In this document: piece by piece, positions 24,530 to 33,645 of the stretch | Position numbering within the stretch: position 1 is the stretch's first letter | Layout: each line of letters starts with the position of its first letter | Assembly (NCBI GenBank): GCA_035545895.1 | Contig: DASZXJ010000067.1 | Location: forward strand, 1-36,813 | Direction: 5' to 3' | Length of the DNA: 36,813 bases | Source: DASZXJ01 sp035545895 | GTDB taxonomy: Bacteria; Planctomycetota; Phycisphaerae; Tepidisphaerales; Tepidisphaeraceae | Made by a program: the position numbers and the translations under genes | Notes under the pieces: generated by a model | The model's database searches: none | Told to the model about the DNA's origin: nothing | Seen by the model: the letters and a program-made list of their open reading frames with translations, nothing else

Positions 24530-26695
24530 ATGAAAAAGTGGATCAAAACCGCGGGTCTTATTTTTATGGCCGCGACGTCCGTTTATAGCGATCGGGCGAT
24601 TGCAGCAAAACCGGCAAGGCCGGGGGATTCGCAGGATAAATCAACCACCGATGTCAAGGTTCTCGATGAAGCTGATCCATTTGCTTCCTCTCCCACGACG
24701 AGTCCTGCAACCACCGAAGTAAAATCACCTGCTGCTCCCGTTCAACTGAACCCCGATGGCACCTTCAGCCTCAACATCACCGCGGGCGCGGACATTGTCG
24801 AACAGTTGCGCGTCATCGGCTTCCAGGCGCAGACAAGCATCATTCCCAGCAAGGAAGTTCATGGCGCATTGCCCGCGATGGACCTCTATAACGTCACGGT
24901 TCATGAAGCTCTGGACGCGCTGCTCCAGACCAATGGCCTGAAGTGGGTCGAAAAGGGCAAATTCATCTACGTTTACAGCGCCAAAGAAGTTGCGCAGATG
25001 GAAAAGGACGCTCGCGTCACTCACACGGAAGTGTTTCACCTTTTCTACACGCCCGCTGCTGACGCGGAAGTGATGATTAAGCCGGTTTTGAGCAAGGAAG
25101 CCGGCGAGGTTGCGCTATCTCCTGCCGCCAAGGTTGGTATTCCCACCGGAGCCAGCGAAGCGGGTGGCAACAGTCATGCAAATGACGATGTGCTCGTCGT
25201 TACCGACTACCCGGAAAACCTGGACAAGGTCCGGCAGATCCTCAAGGAAATTGATCGTCGTCCGCAGCAGATTTTGATTGAAGCCACAATCTTGAGCGCG
25301 AGCCTCAGCGAAAACAACGCTTTGGGCGTTGACTTCAACATCGTTGGCGGCGTGGACTTTTCCTCGATCACGCATACCAGCGGCCAGATCACCAATGCCA
25401 ACCTCCCGACCGGCAGCACCGCCTTCGCCGCCGGCGACACACATTCCACCGTCGGGACCGGAAACAGTTTTTCCAGCGGAATTCCGAACGGCTTTAAGGT
25501 CGGCGTGGTGATGGACAATATCTCCGTCTTCCTTTCGGCTTTGGAAGGCGTCACCGACACAACCGTTCTGGCGAACCCCAAGGTGCTCGCTCTGAACAAA
25601 CAGAAGGGCGAAGTCGTTGTCGGTAAGCAAATTGGTTACCTCACGACCACCACCACTGAAACCACCAGCACGCAGAGCGTGCAGTTCCTCGATACCGGCA
25701 CTCGCCTGGTGTTTCGTCCGTTCGTCGGTGATGACGGTTACATCCGCATGGAAGTCCACCCGGAAGACTCAGACGGCGGACTCCAGACCGCTCAAAATCT
25801 GCCGTTCAAAACAACCACCGAAGTCACGACCAACGTGATGGTCAAAGACGGCCACACGATCGTGATCGGTGGTTTGTTCCGCGAGTCCGCCAATAGCACT
25901 CGCTCGCAGATTCCGGTGCTTGGCAATCTGCCTTTTGCCGGTCCACTGTTCAGACAGCAGGCCGACACGACCAAGCGTGACGAGTTAATCATTCTTCTGA
26001 CGCCGCACATTGTTAAGGATGACATCGCTTACTCGGAACTGTCTGAACAGCAGATGAAGGATGCGGAGCGTCTTCGCGTCGGCGTTCGCAAGGGCATGAT
26101 GATTTGGGGCCGAGAGCGCCTGGCGGAAATGAATTACGAAATCGCCAGCGAAGAGATGAACAAGCGAAATCCGGATCGTAAGCGCGCGATCTGGCACCTC
26201 GACGCGGCCACCAACTTGAATCCCAAGTTCCTCGAAGCGATCAAGCTGAAGCAGGATTTGACCGGCAAGGAATTGACCGATGCGGACAATAGCTCGATTC
26301 GAGCATTCGTATCGCACGCGATCATGGCGGATCGTCCGCCGGCAACTCAGCCCAGCGCCGTTGCTGAACAACAGCCCGATGCGGATGAAGTCGTCCAGGC
26401 TCCCGCGTCAATGAGCGAGCAACTGGCGGCTGCGCCCACGAGCGCTCCGTCCACGCAGCCGGTTGCCCGGGTTGACGATTTCGCGACGGCCGCGCCGGCC
26501 ACTGCGCCAAGCACGACCCAACCCGTCGCGCAGGTGATGGAAGAATCTGCGATGGCCATTGCCGAGCCCGCCACGGCGCCCAGCACGCAGCCGGTCGCCA
26601 GCGACGATTCGGATTCGGTCAAAGCGACCAGTGTCACGGAATTGCCCATGGACGAATTGCCCGCAGTCGGAGACGCGGCCGATTTGAGTAAGTAA
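24530..26695 (+). CDS. pilQ: PilQ/GspD-type secretin with a C-terminal TQP-rich tail
   Basis: 721 residues. A signal peptide ends near AIAA (residue 26) and a linker follows. An N0/STN-like domain spans ~75-160 (FSLNITAGADIVEQLRVIGF). An N1-like domain spans ~165-240, with a Gly/Ala/Ser insert before DDVLVVTDYPENLDKVRQILKEID. The secretin region starts at PQQILIEATILSASL and ends near VLGNLPFAGPLFRQQADTTKRDELIILLTPHIV. After ~500 a helical stretch resembles a TPR pair (RKRAIWHLDAATNLNPKFLEAIKL). The last ~110 residues repeat APSTQPVA-type units. It differs from the 4011-5711 secretin in having its own N0 domain and no glycine-rich tracts. Confidence 0.93.
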   Translation: MKKWIKTAGLIFMAATSVYSDRAIAAKPARPGDSQDKSTTDVKVLDEADPFASSPTTSPATTEVKSPAAPVQLNPDGTFSLNITAGADIVEQLRVIGFQAQTSIIPSKEVHGALPAMDLYNVTVHEALDALLQTNGLKWVEKGKFIYVYSAKEVAQMEKDARVTHTEVFHLFYTPAADAEVMIKPVLSKEAGEVALSPAAKVGIPTGASEAGGNSHANDDVLVVTDYPENLDKVRQILKEIDRRPQQILIEATILSASLSENNALGVDFNIVGGVDFSSITHTSGQITNANLPTGSTAFAAGDTHSTVGTGNSFSSGIPNGFKVGVVMDNISVFLSALEGVTDTTVLANPKVLALNKQKGEVVVGKQIGYLTTTTTETTSTQSVQFLDTGTRLVFRPFVGDDGYIRMEVHPEDSDGGLQTAQNLPFKTTTEVTTNVMVKDGHTIVIGGLFRESANSTRSQIPVLGNLPFAGPLFRQQADTTKRDELIILLTPHIVKDDIAYSELSEQQMKDAERLRVGVRKGMMIWGRERLAEMNYEIASEEMNKRNPDRKRAIWHLDAATNLNPKFLEAIKLKQDLTGKELTDADNSSIRAFVSHAIMADRPPATQPSAVAEQQPDADEVVQAPASMSEQLAAAPTSAPSTQPVARVDDFATAAPATAPSTTQPVAQVMEESAMAIAEPATAPSTQPVASDDSDSVKATSVTELPMDELPAVGDAADLSK

Positions 26696-26701
26696 CCATC
26701 T

Positions 26702-26734
26702 TGCACGTGTCCCGCAACGAGCGGGACATGTGCA
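26702..26734 (+). repeat. 14-base-pair hairpin between the secretin and TPR lipoprotein genes
   Basis: Arms 26702-26715 and 26721-26734 pair over 14 positions (one G-T pair) around the loop AACGA. The right arm ends just before the ribosome site of the next gene. There is no T-run after it. It could limit read-through, stabilise the upstream message or slow translation start of the lipoprotein. Confidence 0.8.
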
Positions 26735-26747
26735 TCAAGGAATTGTC

Positions 26748-27938
26748 ATGAAAATCAAAGCGCTCGTCATTGCGTTGGTGATCGCATCCCTGGCAGGATG
26801 CCAGAGTTCGACCACGAAAACGCCGACTCAAAAAGAGCAGGCCGTCCAGCAGTGGAACAAGACCCGCGCATCGGTCATGGGCTCGCTCGCCAAGAGCCAG
26901 TTTGAAACCGGGCACCTCGATAAATGTGAAAAGACATTGGGCGATGCCATGCGGCTCGATCCGCAAAATGCGGGCCTGCATATTTTGGCAGGGCGTCTGG
27001 CGATCGAGCAGGGACAGCTTGAAGTCGCTCAAAAGGAATTGGCGACGGCAATCCAGATCAATCCCAAGGATGCCGAAGCGGAATATCTTTCGGGAATCGT
27101 CTATCAGCGGTGGCAAAAACCGGAGTTGGCTTACCAGTGCTACGAACGAGCCAGCCAAAAACTGCCGACCGAGGCAGCGTATGTCCTGGCCAAGGCTGAA
27201 TCGCTTGTCGCGCTTGGGCGAAGCGAAGAGGCTTTGGCGTTACTTCAGGGCGAACTCGATCATTTTGAGCACAATCCTGTGCTGAGGCATGCGGTTGGCA
27301 AATTGCAGCTTGATCTGGGAAAGCCGGCTGAAGCAATCGAAACCCTTCGCACGGCCAAGCTCCTCGCTCCGGAAGATACCGAGGTCAGCGAAGATTTGGC
27401 GATGGCGTATTTCGAGAATCATCAATATCGTCCTGCTGCCGAGGCATTTCAACGACTGGTCAGTATCGAACTCCAGGCCAATCGCCCCGAATTGTGGGTC
27501 GCATTGGGTGAGTGCCAGATGCAACTTGGCAACTTCAAGGAAGCGCGAAATACCTTTGATCGCGCCACCCAGTTAAATCCGTCATCATCGGATACCTGGC
27601 TGCGATTGGCCAAGGTGACTCTGCAACTTGGCGATATTCCCCGCGCTCGAATGATTCTTCAGAAAGCGCTGTCTTTGGATATTGCGTCGGCGGAGGCCCA
27701 TTTGCTGCTCGGATATATCAGCCTGCGTCAGGATCGGTTGACCGAGGCGCTTGCCGAATTTCAAAAGTCGGCAGCCCTGGATCGGGCTGATCCGGTCAGT
27801 CTTTGCATGGTCGGATACATCATGGAGAAGACCGGCAAGCCCCAGCAGGCAATTGAGTATTACGCCAAAGCATTGAAGCTCAAGCCCAATGATGAACTTG
27901 CGTCTCATCTGATGGCTTCGGTTGATTTGAGTCAGTAG
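26748..27938 (+). CDS. TPR lipoprotein of the pilus operon
   Basis: 396 residues from ATG 26748 (AAGGA upstream). A lipobox SLAGC (Cys18) follows a standard signal. Nearly all of the rest is TPR repeats, about nine to ten, for example NAGLHILAGRLAIEQGQLEVAQKEL, ASAEAHLLLGYISLRQDRLTEAL and YAKALKLKPNDELASHL. In type IV pili an outer-membrane TPR lipoprotein (PilF/PilW, the pilotin) helps the secretin assemble. The position just after the secretin fits that role, although this protein has more repeats than the usual pilotin. Confidence 0.85.
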   Translation: MKIKALVIALVIASLAGCQSSTTKTPTQKEQAVQQWNKTRASVMGSLAKSQFETGHLDKCEKTLGDAMRLDPQNAGLHILAGRLAIEQGQLEVAQKELATAIQINPKDAEAEYLSGIVYQRWQKPELAYQCYERASQKLPTEAAYVLAKAESLVALGRSEEALALLQGELDHFEHNPVLRHAVGKLQLDLGKPAEAIETLRTAKLLAPEDTEVSEDLAMAYFENHQYRPAAEAFQRLVSIELQANRPELWVALGECQMQLGNFKEARNTFDRATQLNPSSSDTWLRLAKVTLQLGDIPRARMILQKALSLDIASAEAHLLLGYISLRQDRLTEALAEFQKSAALDRADPVSLCMVGYIMEKTGKPQQAIEYYAKALKLKPNDELASHLMASVDLSQ

Positions 27939-28005
27939 CCAAAAGTGTGAAATACGGATCATTGTCTTCCGGAGGAGAGATGAACCGTGCGAGAGGGAGC
28001 CAGGA

Positions 28006-29436
28006 GTGCGTCGAACTACATTTCTAACATTGCTTGCCTTTCTGCTGTTGGCAGGAGGGGTGGTTTGTCTCATGCAGAAGGCGCGCGTCCTCGCCCTGGG
28101 TGGGGACTCGGACACGTCCTTGTATGCCGGCGCGGCACTTCTGATGCTTGCCGCGACATCCGCTCTATTCGCGTTGACCATGCTGCGTCGCTCCTGCATT
28201 ACCCTTGAGAAACGACTTGAAAAGAGCATTTCCCGCGGCAAGCTCGAACAGGTGATCGCTTCGGATATTCAGGCGCAGTCGCTCGTGGGAGCCATCAACG
28301 ATGTGATGGACTTTGCAGACCGATCTGTCACTGAATCGGCGATGAAGCTGAAGGAAATCGAGATTCAGCTCAAGGTCGCCACTGGCCGGCGCCAGCACGC
28401 CGAGGCCATTTTGTACAGCATTTCCGACGCGGTGCTTGTAACCGATCAATTTGACGAACTGGTTCTGGCCAATGAAGCCGCCGCTCGAATTTTTGGCTTT
28501 GATCTGGAAGAAGCCACCCGCAAACCAATGGCCAGCGTGATTGCGGATACGACGATGGTCCAGCTCATCAATGACATGCGTCAAAGCGGCAGCACGAATG
28601 GTCGTCGTATTGTCGAGCACCAGATCAAAGGCCCAGGTTCGTCCCCAATGACGTTCAAGGCCACGCTTTCCTGCGTTTCCGACCGCGCAGACCAGCCCGC
28701 CGGTGTCGTGGCGGTGCTCCATGACATGACCAAGGAAAAGGAAGTCGCGGAAATGAAAAACGACTTCGTTTCCAACGTTAGCCATGAGCTGCGTACACCA
28801 CTGGCGAGTATCAAAGCCTATGTTGAAATGCTGATCGACGGCGAAGCCGACGATGAACGTACCAAACGCGAGTTCTACGATATTATCCAAAGCGAAGCCA
28901 ATCGCCTCGGGCGCCTGATCGATAACATCCTGAACATCAGCCGTATCGAATCCGGCCTGGTGAAAGTCAACAAGCAGCCGCAAAGTCTGACGGTCATTCT
29001 CAAGGAAGCCATCGAGGTGATCACTCCTCAGGCGAAAATGAAGAAGATCGAAATCGTCGAGCAACTCACTCCGGTTTTTTATCAGACCCAGGCGGACAAG
29101 GACATGCTTTACCAGGCGGTGCTCAATCTGTTGAGCAACTCGGTCAAGTACACTCCCGAATCAGGCCGCATAACCGTTCAAACCCTCGTGGACGAATCCA
29201 AGCGTAAGGTTATCGCCCGCATAAGTGATACGGGCGTTGGGATTCCGCCCAAGGACCTGCCTTTTGTGTTCGATAAGTTCTACAGGGCCGAAGCTAATAA
29301 CCGCATGGCCAAGGGAACTGGCCTGGGGCTGTCTTTGGTCAAGCACATTATCGAAACCGTGCACCACGGAAGGATTTTTGTTGAGAGCCAGGTCAACAAA
29401 GGCAGCACGTTCGGCTTTGAGATCGAATTGATTTAG
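28006..29436 (+). CDS. Membrane sensor histidine kinase with PAS domain
   Basis: 476 residues from GTG 28006, with GAGGGAG upstream; no ATG in frame gives a better start. Two membrane helices (~4-23 and ~40-60) enclose a very short outside loop, so it likely senses a membrane or cytoplasmic signal. A HAMP-like linker and a PAS domain (~132-245, AILYSISDAVLVTDQFDELVLANEAAARIFGF) follow. The histidine box is NVSHELRTPLASIKAY (His260). The ATPase domain has NLLSNSVKYTPESG, DTGVGIPPKDLPFVFDKFYR and GTGLGLSLVKH. All catalytic parts are present. The receiver protein 27 bases downstream is the probable partner. Confidence 0.95.
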   Translation: MRRTTFLTLLAFLLLAGGVVCLMQKARVLALGGDSDTSLYAGAALLMLAATSALFALTMLRRSCITLEKRLEKSISRGKLEQVIASDIQAQSLVGAINDVMDFADRSVTESAMKLKEIEIQLKVATGRRQHAEAILYSISDAVLVTDQFDELVLANEAAARIFGFDLEEATRKPMASVIADTTMVQLINDMRQSGSTNGRRIVEHQIKGPGSSPMTFKATLSCVSDRADQPAGVVAVLHDMTKEKEVAEMKNDFVSNVSHELRTPLASIKAYVEMLIDGEADDERTKREFYDIIQSEANRLGRLIDNILNISRIESGLVKVNKQPQSLTVILKEAIEVITPQAKMKKIEIVEQLTPVFYQTQADKDMLYQAVLNLLSNSVKYTPESGRITVQTLVDESKRKVIARISDTGVGIPPKDLPFVFDKFYRAEANNRMAKGTGLGLSLVKHIIETVHHGRIFVESQVNKGSTFGFEIELI

Positions 29437-29463
29437 TAACGCCGGAGGGACAGGGAGAGAAAA

Positions 29464-29844
29464 ATGCAGGAAACCAAGACCATATTGGTGGCGGATGATG
29501 AAAGCCACATCTTGAACGTTGTCTCGCTGAAGCTGCGCAATGCCGGCTTTCGCGTGGTGACGGCCGCGGACGGGCAGGAAGCGTTCGATCTGGCTCACCA
29601 GGAAAAACCCGACCTGCTCATCACCGACTATCACATGCCGCAACTGTCGGGCCTGGAGCTTTGCCAGAAGCTCAAGCACGACCCGCAGACCTGCAGCATC
29701 AAGGCGATCATGTTGACCGCGCGAGGCTATCACCTGGAGCCAACCGATACCGAGCAAAGCGGAATCCTCCGCATGCTCAGCAAGCCGTTCAGCCCAAGAC
29801 AGCTTTTGGCGACAGTCAACGAAGTTCTCCAGTTGGCAGCATGA
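29464..29844 (+). CDS. Single-domain response regulator
   Basis: 126 residues, one receiver domain only. Acidic pair Asp11/Asp12 (ILVADDE), phosphate acceptor Asp55 (LLITDYHMPQLSG), Thr85 (MLTARG) and Lys107 (LSKPFSP) are in place. No output domain, so it acts by binding a partner or by passing the phosphate on. The kinase upstream is the likely phosphate source, and the HD-GYP protein downstream is a candidate target. Confidence 0.94.
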   Translation: MQETKTILVADDESHILNVVSLKLRNAGFRVVTAADGQEAFDLAHQEKPDLLITDYHMPQLSGLELCQKLKHDPQTCSIKAIMLTARGYHLEPTDTEQSGILRMLSKPFSPRQLLATVNEVLQLAA

Positions 29845-29875
29845 GGAAACGTCCATTTGTAAGGGGAACGAATCC

Positions 29876-31564
29876 ATGATGACGGAAAACATTAAAAACA
29901 CTCCGGAGTCGAACGTGTCGTCAACCATCCCGACAGTGGTGATGGATAATCTCGCGTCGCGCTTTCGCCCCAGCAGCATGTTCATCATAGCGCTGAACTC
30001 CGATGGCAGCGTCGCCTATCACGATCCCGCCGCGGGCCTGTTCTTCCAGCGCTACGTCCTGCCCATGATCCAGTGGCGGGAAACGTTCGACCCGGAATTT
30101 CGTCAACTCGTCGGCGGAATCAACGCGGGCTCGAACATTTCGATCTGGAAGTTCGTGCCCGGCGTCTGCCTTGCTGCGTTTCCATTCGTCCAGCGAAAAC
30201 AGATGTCCGGCATCCTGGTGCTCGCCGCCAAGTCCCCGGATTTCAAGCTCAGCGAAGATGTCGTCTCCGTTTGCGGCCGACTCGGTCTGGACGGAATCTG
30301 GCTCAGCCAACAAGCCGACGAATTGAACCCGCATAAGGACGATGTCATGCAGCGCGTGGCGCGTTTGCTGCTCAGCATGGTTCGCGATCAGATCCGGTTG
30401 ACCAGCCTGGAAAAGGAACTCGATTCGCTCTCGAATCAGCTTTCCAATACGTACGAGGAATTGAGCCTCATCTATCAATTGAGCAGCGGAATGCGCGTGA
30501 ACCGCAGTCCCAACGACTTTTTCAAACAAGCCTGCCTCGACGTCATGGAATTGATGGGCGTTCGCGGGATGGGCGTGGCCTTGCGAACCGACACCACGGC
30601 TTCTCAGCCGCCGGTGCTCTATGGCGCGATGAGCCTTCCGCCAGGACAAATTCACCGTCTGGCGGATGACCTGATGAATATTCTGCGCGTGCGTAAGAGT
30701 CCGCTTCTGATCAACAATCTCCGCGAAGACAAACAGCTTGGCTGGCTCGGCGAATACGCGCATCAGCTTCTTGCGGTCCCGCTCCAAAGACAGGACCAGG
30801 TGCTCGGCTGCCTGTTTGGCTTGGACAAGCTCAGCGATGAGTTTGATACGGTTGACAGCAAGCTGCTGAACTCGATCGCGAACGAGTCCGCGATTTATCT
30901 TGAAAACTCGATGCTGTACGAGGACGTGCGCGGCCTGCTCATGGGGTTGCTCCACAGTCTCGTCAGTGCGGTCGACGCGAAGGACGCCTATACCTGCGGC
31001 CACAGCGAGCGCGTCGCGCTCCTGAGCCGGTTGCTCGCGCAACAGGCGCAGCTCGGCGATCACGTGGTCGAGCGGATCTACATGGCCGGCTTGCTGCACG
31101 ATGTCGGCAAGATCGGCGTGCCTGAGGCCGTGCTGCAAAAGACCGGCCGGCTCACCGCCGAGGAATTTGAACAGATCAAAAAGCATCCGGAAATCGGTGC
31201 TCGCATCCTGCGGGACATCAAGCAGATTGAAGACGTGATTCCGGGCGTGCTGCATCACCATGAACGTTTCGACGGCAAGGGATATCCCGGCGGCCTCGCG
31301 GGCGAAGCAATTCCGCTGGTCGGTCGAGTGATCTGCCTGGCCGATTGCTTCGACGCGATGACTTCCAGCCGGACGTACCGCAAGGCGATGCCTCTGGAAG
31401 CGGCGCTGGCGGAAATCCGGCGATGCTCGGGAACCCAGTTTGATCCCAAACTGACCGATGCGTTCTTGTCGATCGGTGCCGATCGGTTCCGAGACCTGCT
31501 CACCGATCACAGCCGTCAGACCAAGCAGTTGATTGAAATGCAGCAGTCCCTTCGCGCTGCATAG
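29876..31564 (+). CDS. GAF-containing HD-GYP protein (cyclic di-GMP phosphodiesterase family)
   Basis: 562 residues, no membrane helices. The first ~190 residues are an N-terminal region of unknown type (FRPSSMFIIALNSDGSVAYHD; perhaps a degenerate sensor domain), ending in a short coiled coil. Residues ~200-345 look like a GAF domain (TYEELSLIYQLSSGMRVN, LLAVPLQRQDQVLGCLFGL). The HD-GYP domain runs ~355-555: HSERVALLSRLL, GLLHDVGKIG (His408-Asp409), HHERFDGKGYPGGL (GYP at 469-471), LADCFDAMTSSRTYRKAM. The metal-binding and GYP residues needed for cyclic di-GMP breakdown are present. ATG 29876 has AAGGGG upstream. Confidence 0.93.
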   Translation: MMTENIKNTPESNVSSTIPTVVMDNLASRFRPSSMFIIALNSDGSVAYHDPAAGLFFQRYVLPMIQWRETFDPEFRQLVGGINAGSNISIWKFVPGVCLAAFPFVQRKQMSGILVLAAKSPDFKLSEDVVSVCGRLGLDGIWLSQQADELNPHKDDVMQRVARLLLSMVRDQIRLTSLEKELDSLSNQLSNTYEELSLIYQLSSGMRVNRSPNDFFKQACLDVMELMGVRGMGVALRTDTTASQPPVLYGAMSLPPGQIHRLADDLMNILRVRKSPLLINNLREDKQLGWLGEYAHQLLAVPLQRQDQVLGCLFGLDKLSDEFDTVDSKLLNSIANESAIYLENSMLYEDVRGLLMGLLHSLVSAVDAKDAYTCGHSERVALLSRLLAQQAQLGDHVVERIYMAGLLHDVGKIGVPEAVLQKTGRLTAEEFEQIKKHPEIGARILRDIKQIEDVIPGVLHHHERFDGKGYPGGLAGEAIPLVGRVICLADCFDAMTSSRTYRKAMPLEAALAEIRRCSGTQFDPKLTDAFLSIGADRFRDLLTDHSRQTKQLIEMQQSLRAA

Positions 31565-31576
31565 GAGCCTTTGGTC

Positions 31577-31915
31577 ATGCCAGTCAAGTGCGAAGAATAC
31601 AACCAGATTTGCGTGATGTCGCTCGACGGCGACTTTTCCAACGACGAGATCGATCCGGCGCGCAAGGCGTTCGAAGAGCGGATCGACAAGTTGCACATTG
31701 TCGATTTCGTCGTCGATTGCGAGAAAGCCGGCTTCGTCGATAGCGAGGGCCTGGAACTTCTGCTTTGGATGAGGAAAAAGAGTGAGGAATTGTTCGGCCA
31801 GTTCAAGCTGGCGGGGCCTGACGAAAACATGCGGAAGATTCTCGAAATGACTCGCCTGGAGCACCGCTTTGAGTGTCATGCCGATTTGACCGCGGCGCTG
31901 AAGACCATGAGATAA
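31577..31915 (+). CDS. STAS-domain protein (anti-anti-sigma type)
   Basis: 112 residues from ATG 31577 (AGGAG nine bases upstream); a TTG at 31571 is less likely. Short STAS fold: ICVMSLDGDFSNDEID at the start, DFVVDCEKAGFVDSEGLELLLWM in the middle with the usual phosphorylation Ser (Ser56 in DSEGL), and FKLAGPDENMRKILEMTRLEHRF after it. In the family such proteins switch partners by being phosphorylated on this Ser by a HPK-type serine kinase and dephosphorylated by a PP2C-type phosphatase. Neither is in this window. Its place between the HD-GYP gene and the ATPase suggests a regulatory role in the motor. Confidence 0.9.
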   Translation: MPVKCEEYNQICVMSLDGDFSNDEIDPARKAFEERIDKLHIVDFVVDCEKAGFVDSEGLELLLWMRKKSEELFGQFKLAGPDENMRKILEMTRLEHRFECHADLTAALKTMR

Positions 31916-31930
31916 AGCACGGTCCGGATT

Positions 31931-33637
31931 ATGATCGCCACAGCCACGCGAAAACCTCTCGGACAAATGCTTCTTGACAGGGGACTGATCAAGCAGGAAG
32001 AGCTTGATCGCGCGCTCGATGAACAAAAGCGGTGCAATCATCAAAAGCTGCTCGGCGAAGTGCTTGTTGAACTCGGCTGCTGCTCGGAAGATCAGATCAC
32101 CGAATGCCTCGCCAACGCATATGGTGTGCCTTATGCCCGCATCAGCCCGCGGGTTTGCGATCCCAAAGCCATCGGCATCTTGTCCAAGGATTTCCTTGAA
32201 AAGCACCAGGTTCTTCCGCTGTTTCTGGTGGAAGGAACTCTGACGGTCGCGGTTTCCGAGCCGGCCAACGTCTTTCTTCTCGAGGAAATCGAGCGACTGT
32301 GCGGCTACAAGGTGCAATTGGTCGCGGCCACGTCCCGCGATATCAAGGCGACGCTTCAGACTTATCTGCCCAACGACCGAATTTTCGTGATTGACGACAT
32401 CATCGAAGACGTCAAGCCCGAAGAGTTCACGTTCATCGAAGCCGCGAAGGTTGAAGATATTGCCAATCTCGAGGCGATGGCGGGCGATTCGCCGGTCATC
32501 AAGCTCGTGAATTATTGCATCTATAACGCGGTGAAAGAGGGCGCCAGCGACATTCATATCGAGCCGGGCGACAATATCCTTCGCGTTCGCTATCGAATTG
32601 ATGGGCGTTTGGCGGAGCGCCTGCGCCCGCCTTTCCAGATGCATGCGGCCGTCGCGTCGCGCATCAAGATCATGGCGGGACTGGATATATCCGAGCGGCG
32701 TCTTCCGCAGGATGGCGGCATCCGCGTCATGATGGATAAGCACCCAGTCGATCTTCGCGTCAGCACCATGCCCGGCAAGCTCGGCGAAAAGGTCGTCATT
32801 CGCGTCATCAACAACGACAAGGCTTCGGTCCACCTCGAAAAACTCGGGTTCGGATACGAAGCGCTCAAGCATTGGCGAAAACTGATCAGCCTGCCCAATG
32901 GCATCGTGCTGGTCACCGGTCCTACCGGCAGCGGCAAGAGCACAACGCTTTACGCGTCGCTTCAGGAACTCAATCGCGACGATGTGAATATTTGCACGGT
33001 TGAAGATCCAGTTGAATACAACCTTGCCGGCGTGAACCAGTTTCAGGTCAACGAGAAGGCCGGCTTTACGTTTGCCAACGCGCTGCGATCTCTGCTGCGT
33101 CAGGATCCGGACATTCTGATGATCGGCGAAGTGCGCGATAGCGAGACCGCGCGCCTGGCGACCCAGGCGGCACTCACGGGCCATCTGGTTTTGAGCACGC
33201 TGCATACCAACGACGCGCCGTCTTCCATTACGCGCCTGTATAACCTTGGAATCGAACCTTACCTCGTCGGAGCGACTGTTTGCGGCGTGCTTGCCCAGCG
33301 GCTCGTGCGAAAGCTGTGTCAGACATGCAAGGAATCGTATACGCCGTCGCCGAACGAAAAGCGCACGCTTGAACGGCTCGCGGGAAGTGTTGACGTACTT
33401 TACAGGCCAAAAGGATGTCCGCGCTGCCGAAATCTTGGATTCTCGGGTCGAATCGGCGTTTACGAATTGTTCATCCCCGACGACGCGATGTTTGAAAAAA
33501 TCAGCCAGGGTGCGGCGCTGTACGACTTGAAGGAAATGGCATCGAAGCAGGGCATGACGACGCTTCGCGCGGACGGCATTGAAAAGGTCAAGGCCGGCAT
33601 TACGACGCTCGATGAGGTCTACCGCGTTACTGCGTGA
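31931..33637 (+). CDS. gspE: GspE/PilB-type assembly ATPase with MshEN-like N-terminus
   Basis: 568 residues. Residues ~8-150 form an MshEN-type N-terminal region, with two copies of the pattern LG-xx-L-xx-xG-xxxx-xx-xLxxxL: PLGQMLLDRGLIKQEELDRA and LLGEVLVELGCCSEDQITEC. The catalytic part has ASDIHIEP, Walker A GPTGSGKST (330-338, Lys336), the Asp box TVEDPVEY, Walker B DILMIGEVRD and the His box GHLVLSTLHTNDA. A four-cysteine zinc site (CQTC at 463-466, CPRC at 496-499) is typical of GspE and PilB. It hydrolyses ATP to drive pseudopilus growth. It is 15 bases after the STAS gene and overlaps or abuts gspF. Confidence 0.96.
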   Translation: MIATATRKPLGQMLLDRGLIKQEELDRALDEQKRCNHQKLLGEVLVELGCCSEDQITECLANAYGVPYARISPRVCDPKAIGILSKDFLEKHQVLPLFLVEGTLTVAVSEPANVFLLEEIERLCGYKVQLVAATSRDIKATLQTYLPNDRIFVIDDIIEDVKPEEFTFIEAAKVEDIANLEAMAGDSPVIKLVNYCIYNAVKEGASDIHIEPGDNILRVRYRIDGRLAERLRPPFQMHAAVASRIKIMAGLDISERRLPQDGGIRVMMDKHPVDLRVSTMPGKLGEKVVIRVINNDKASVHLEKLGFGYEALKHWRKLISLPNGIVLVTGPTGSGKSTTLYASLQELNRDDVNICTVEDPVEYNLAGVNQFQVNEKAGFTFANALRSLLRQDPDILMIGEVRDSETARLATQAALTGHLVLSTLHTNDAPSSITRLYNLGIEPYLVGATVCGVLAQRLVRKLCQTCKESYTPSPNEKRTLERLAGSVDVLYRPKGCPRCRNLGFSGRIGVYELFIPDDAMFEKISQGAALYDLKEMASKQGMTTLRADGIEKVKAGITTLDEVYRVTA

Positions 33638-33645
33638 GAATTTCA

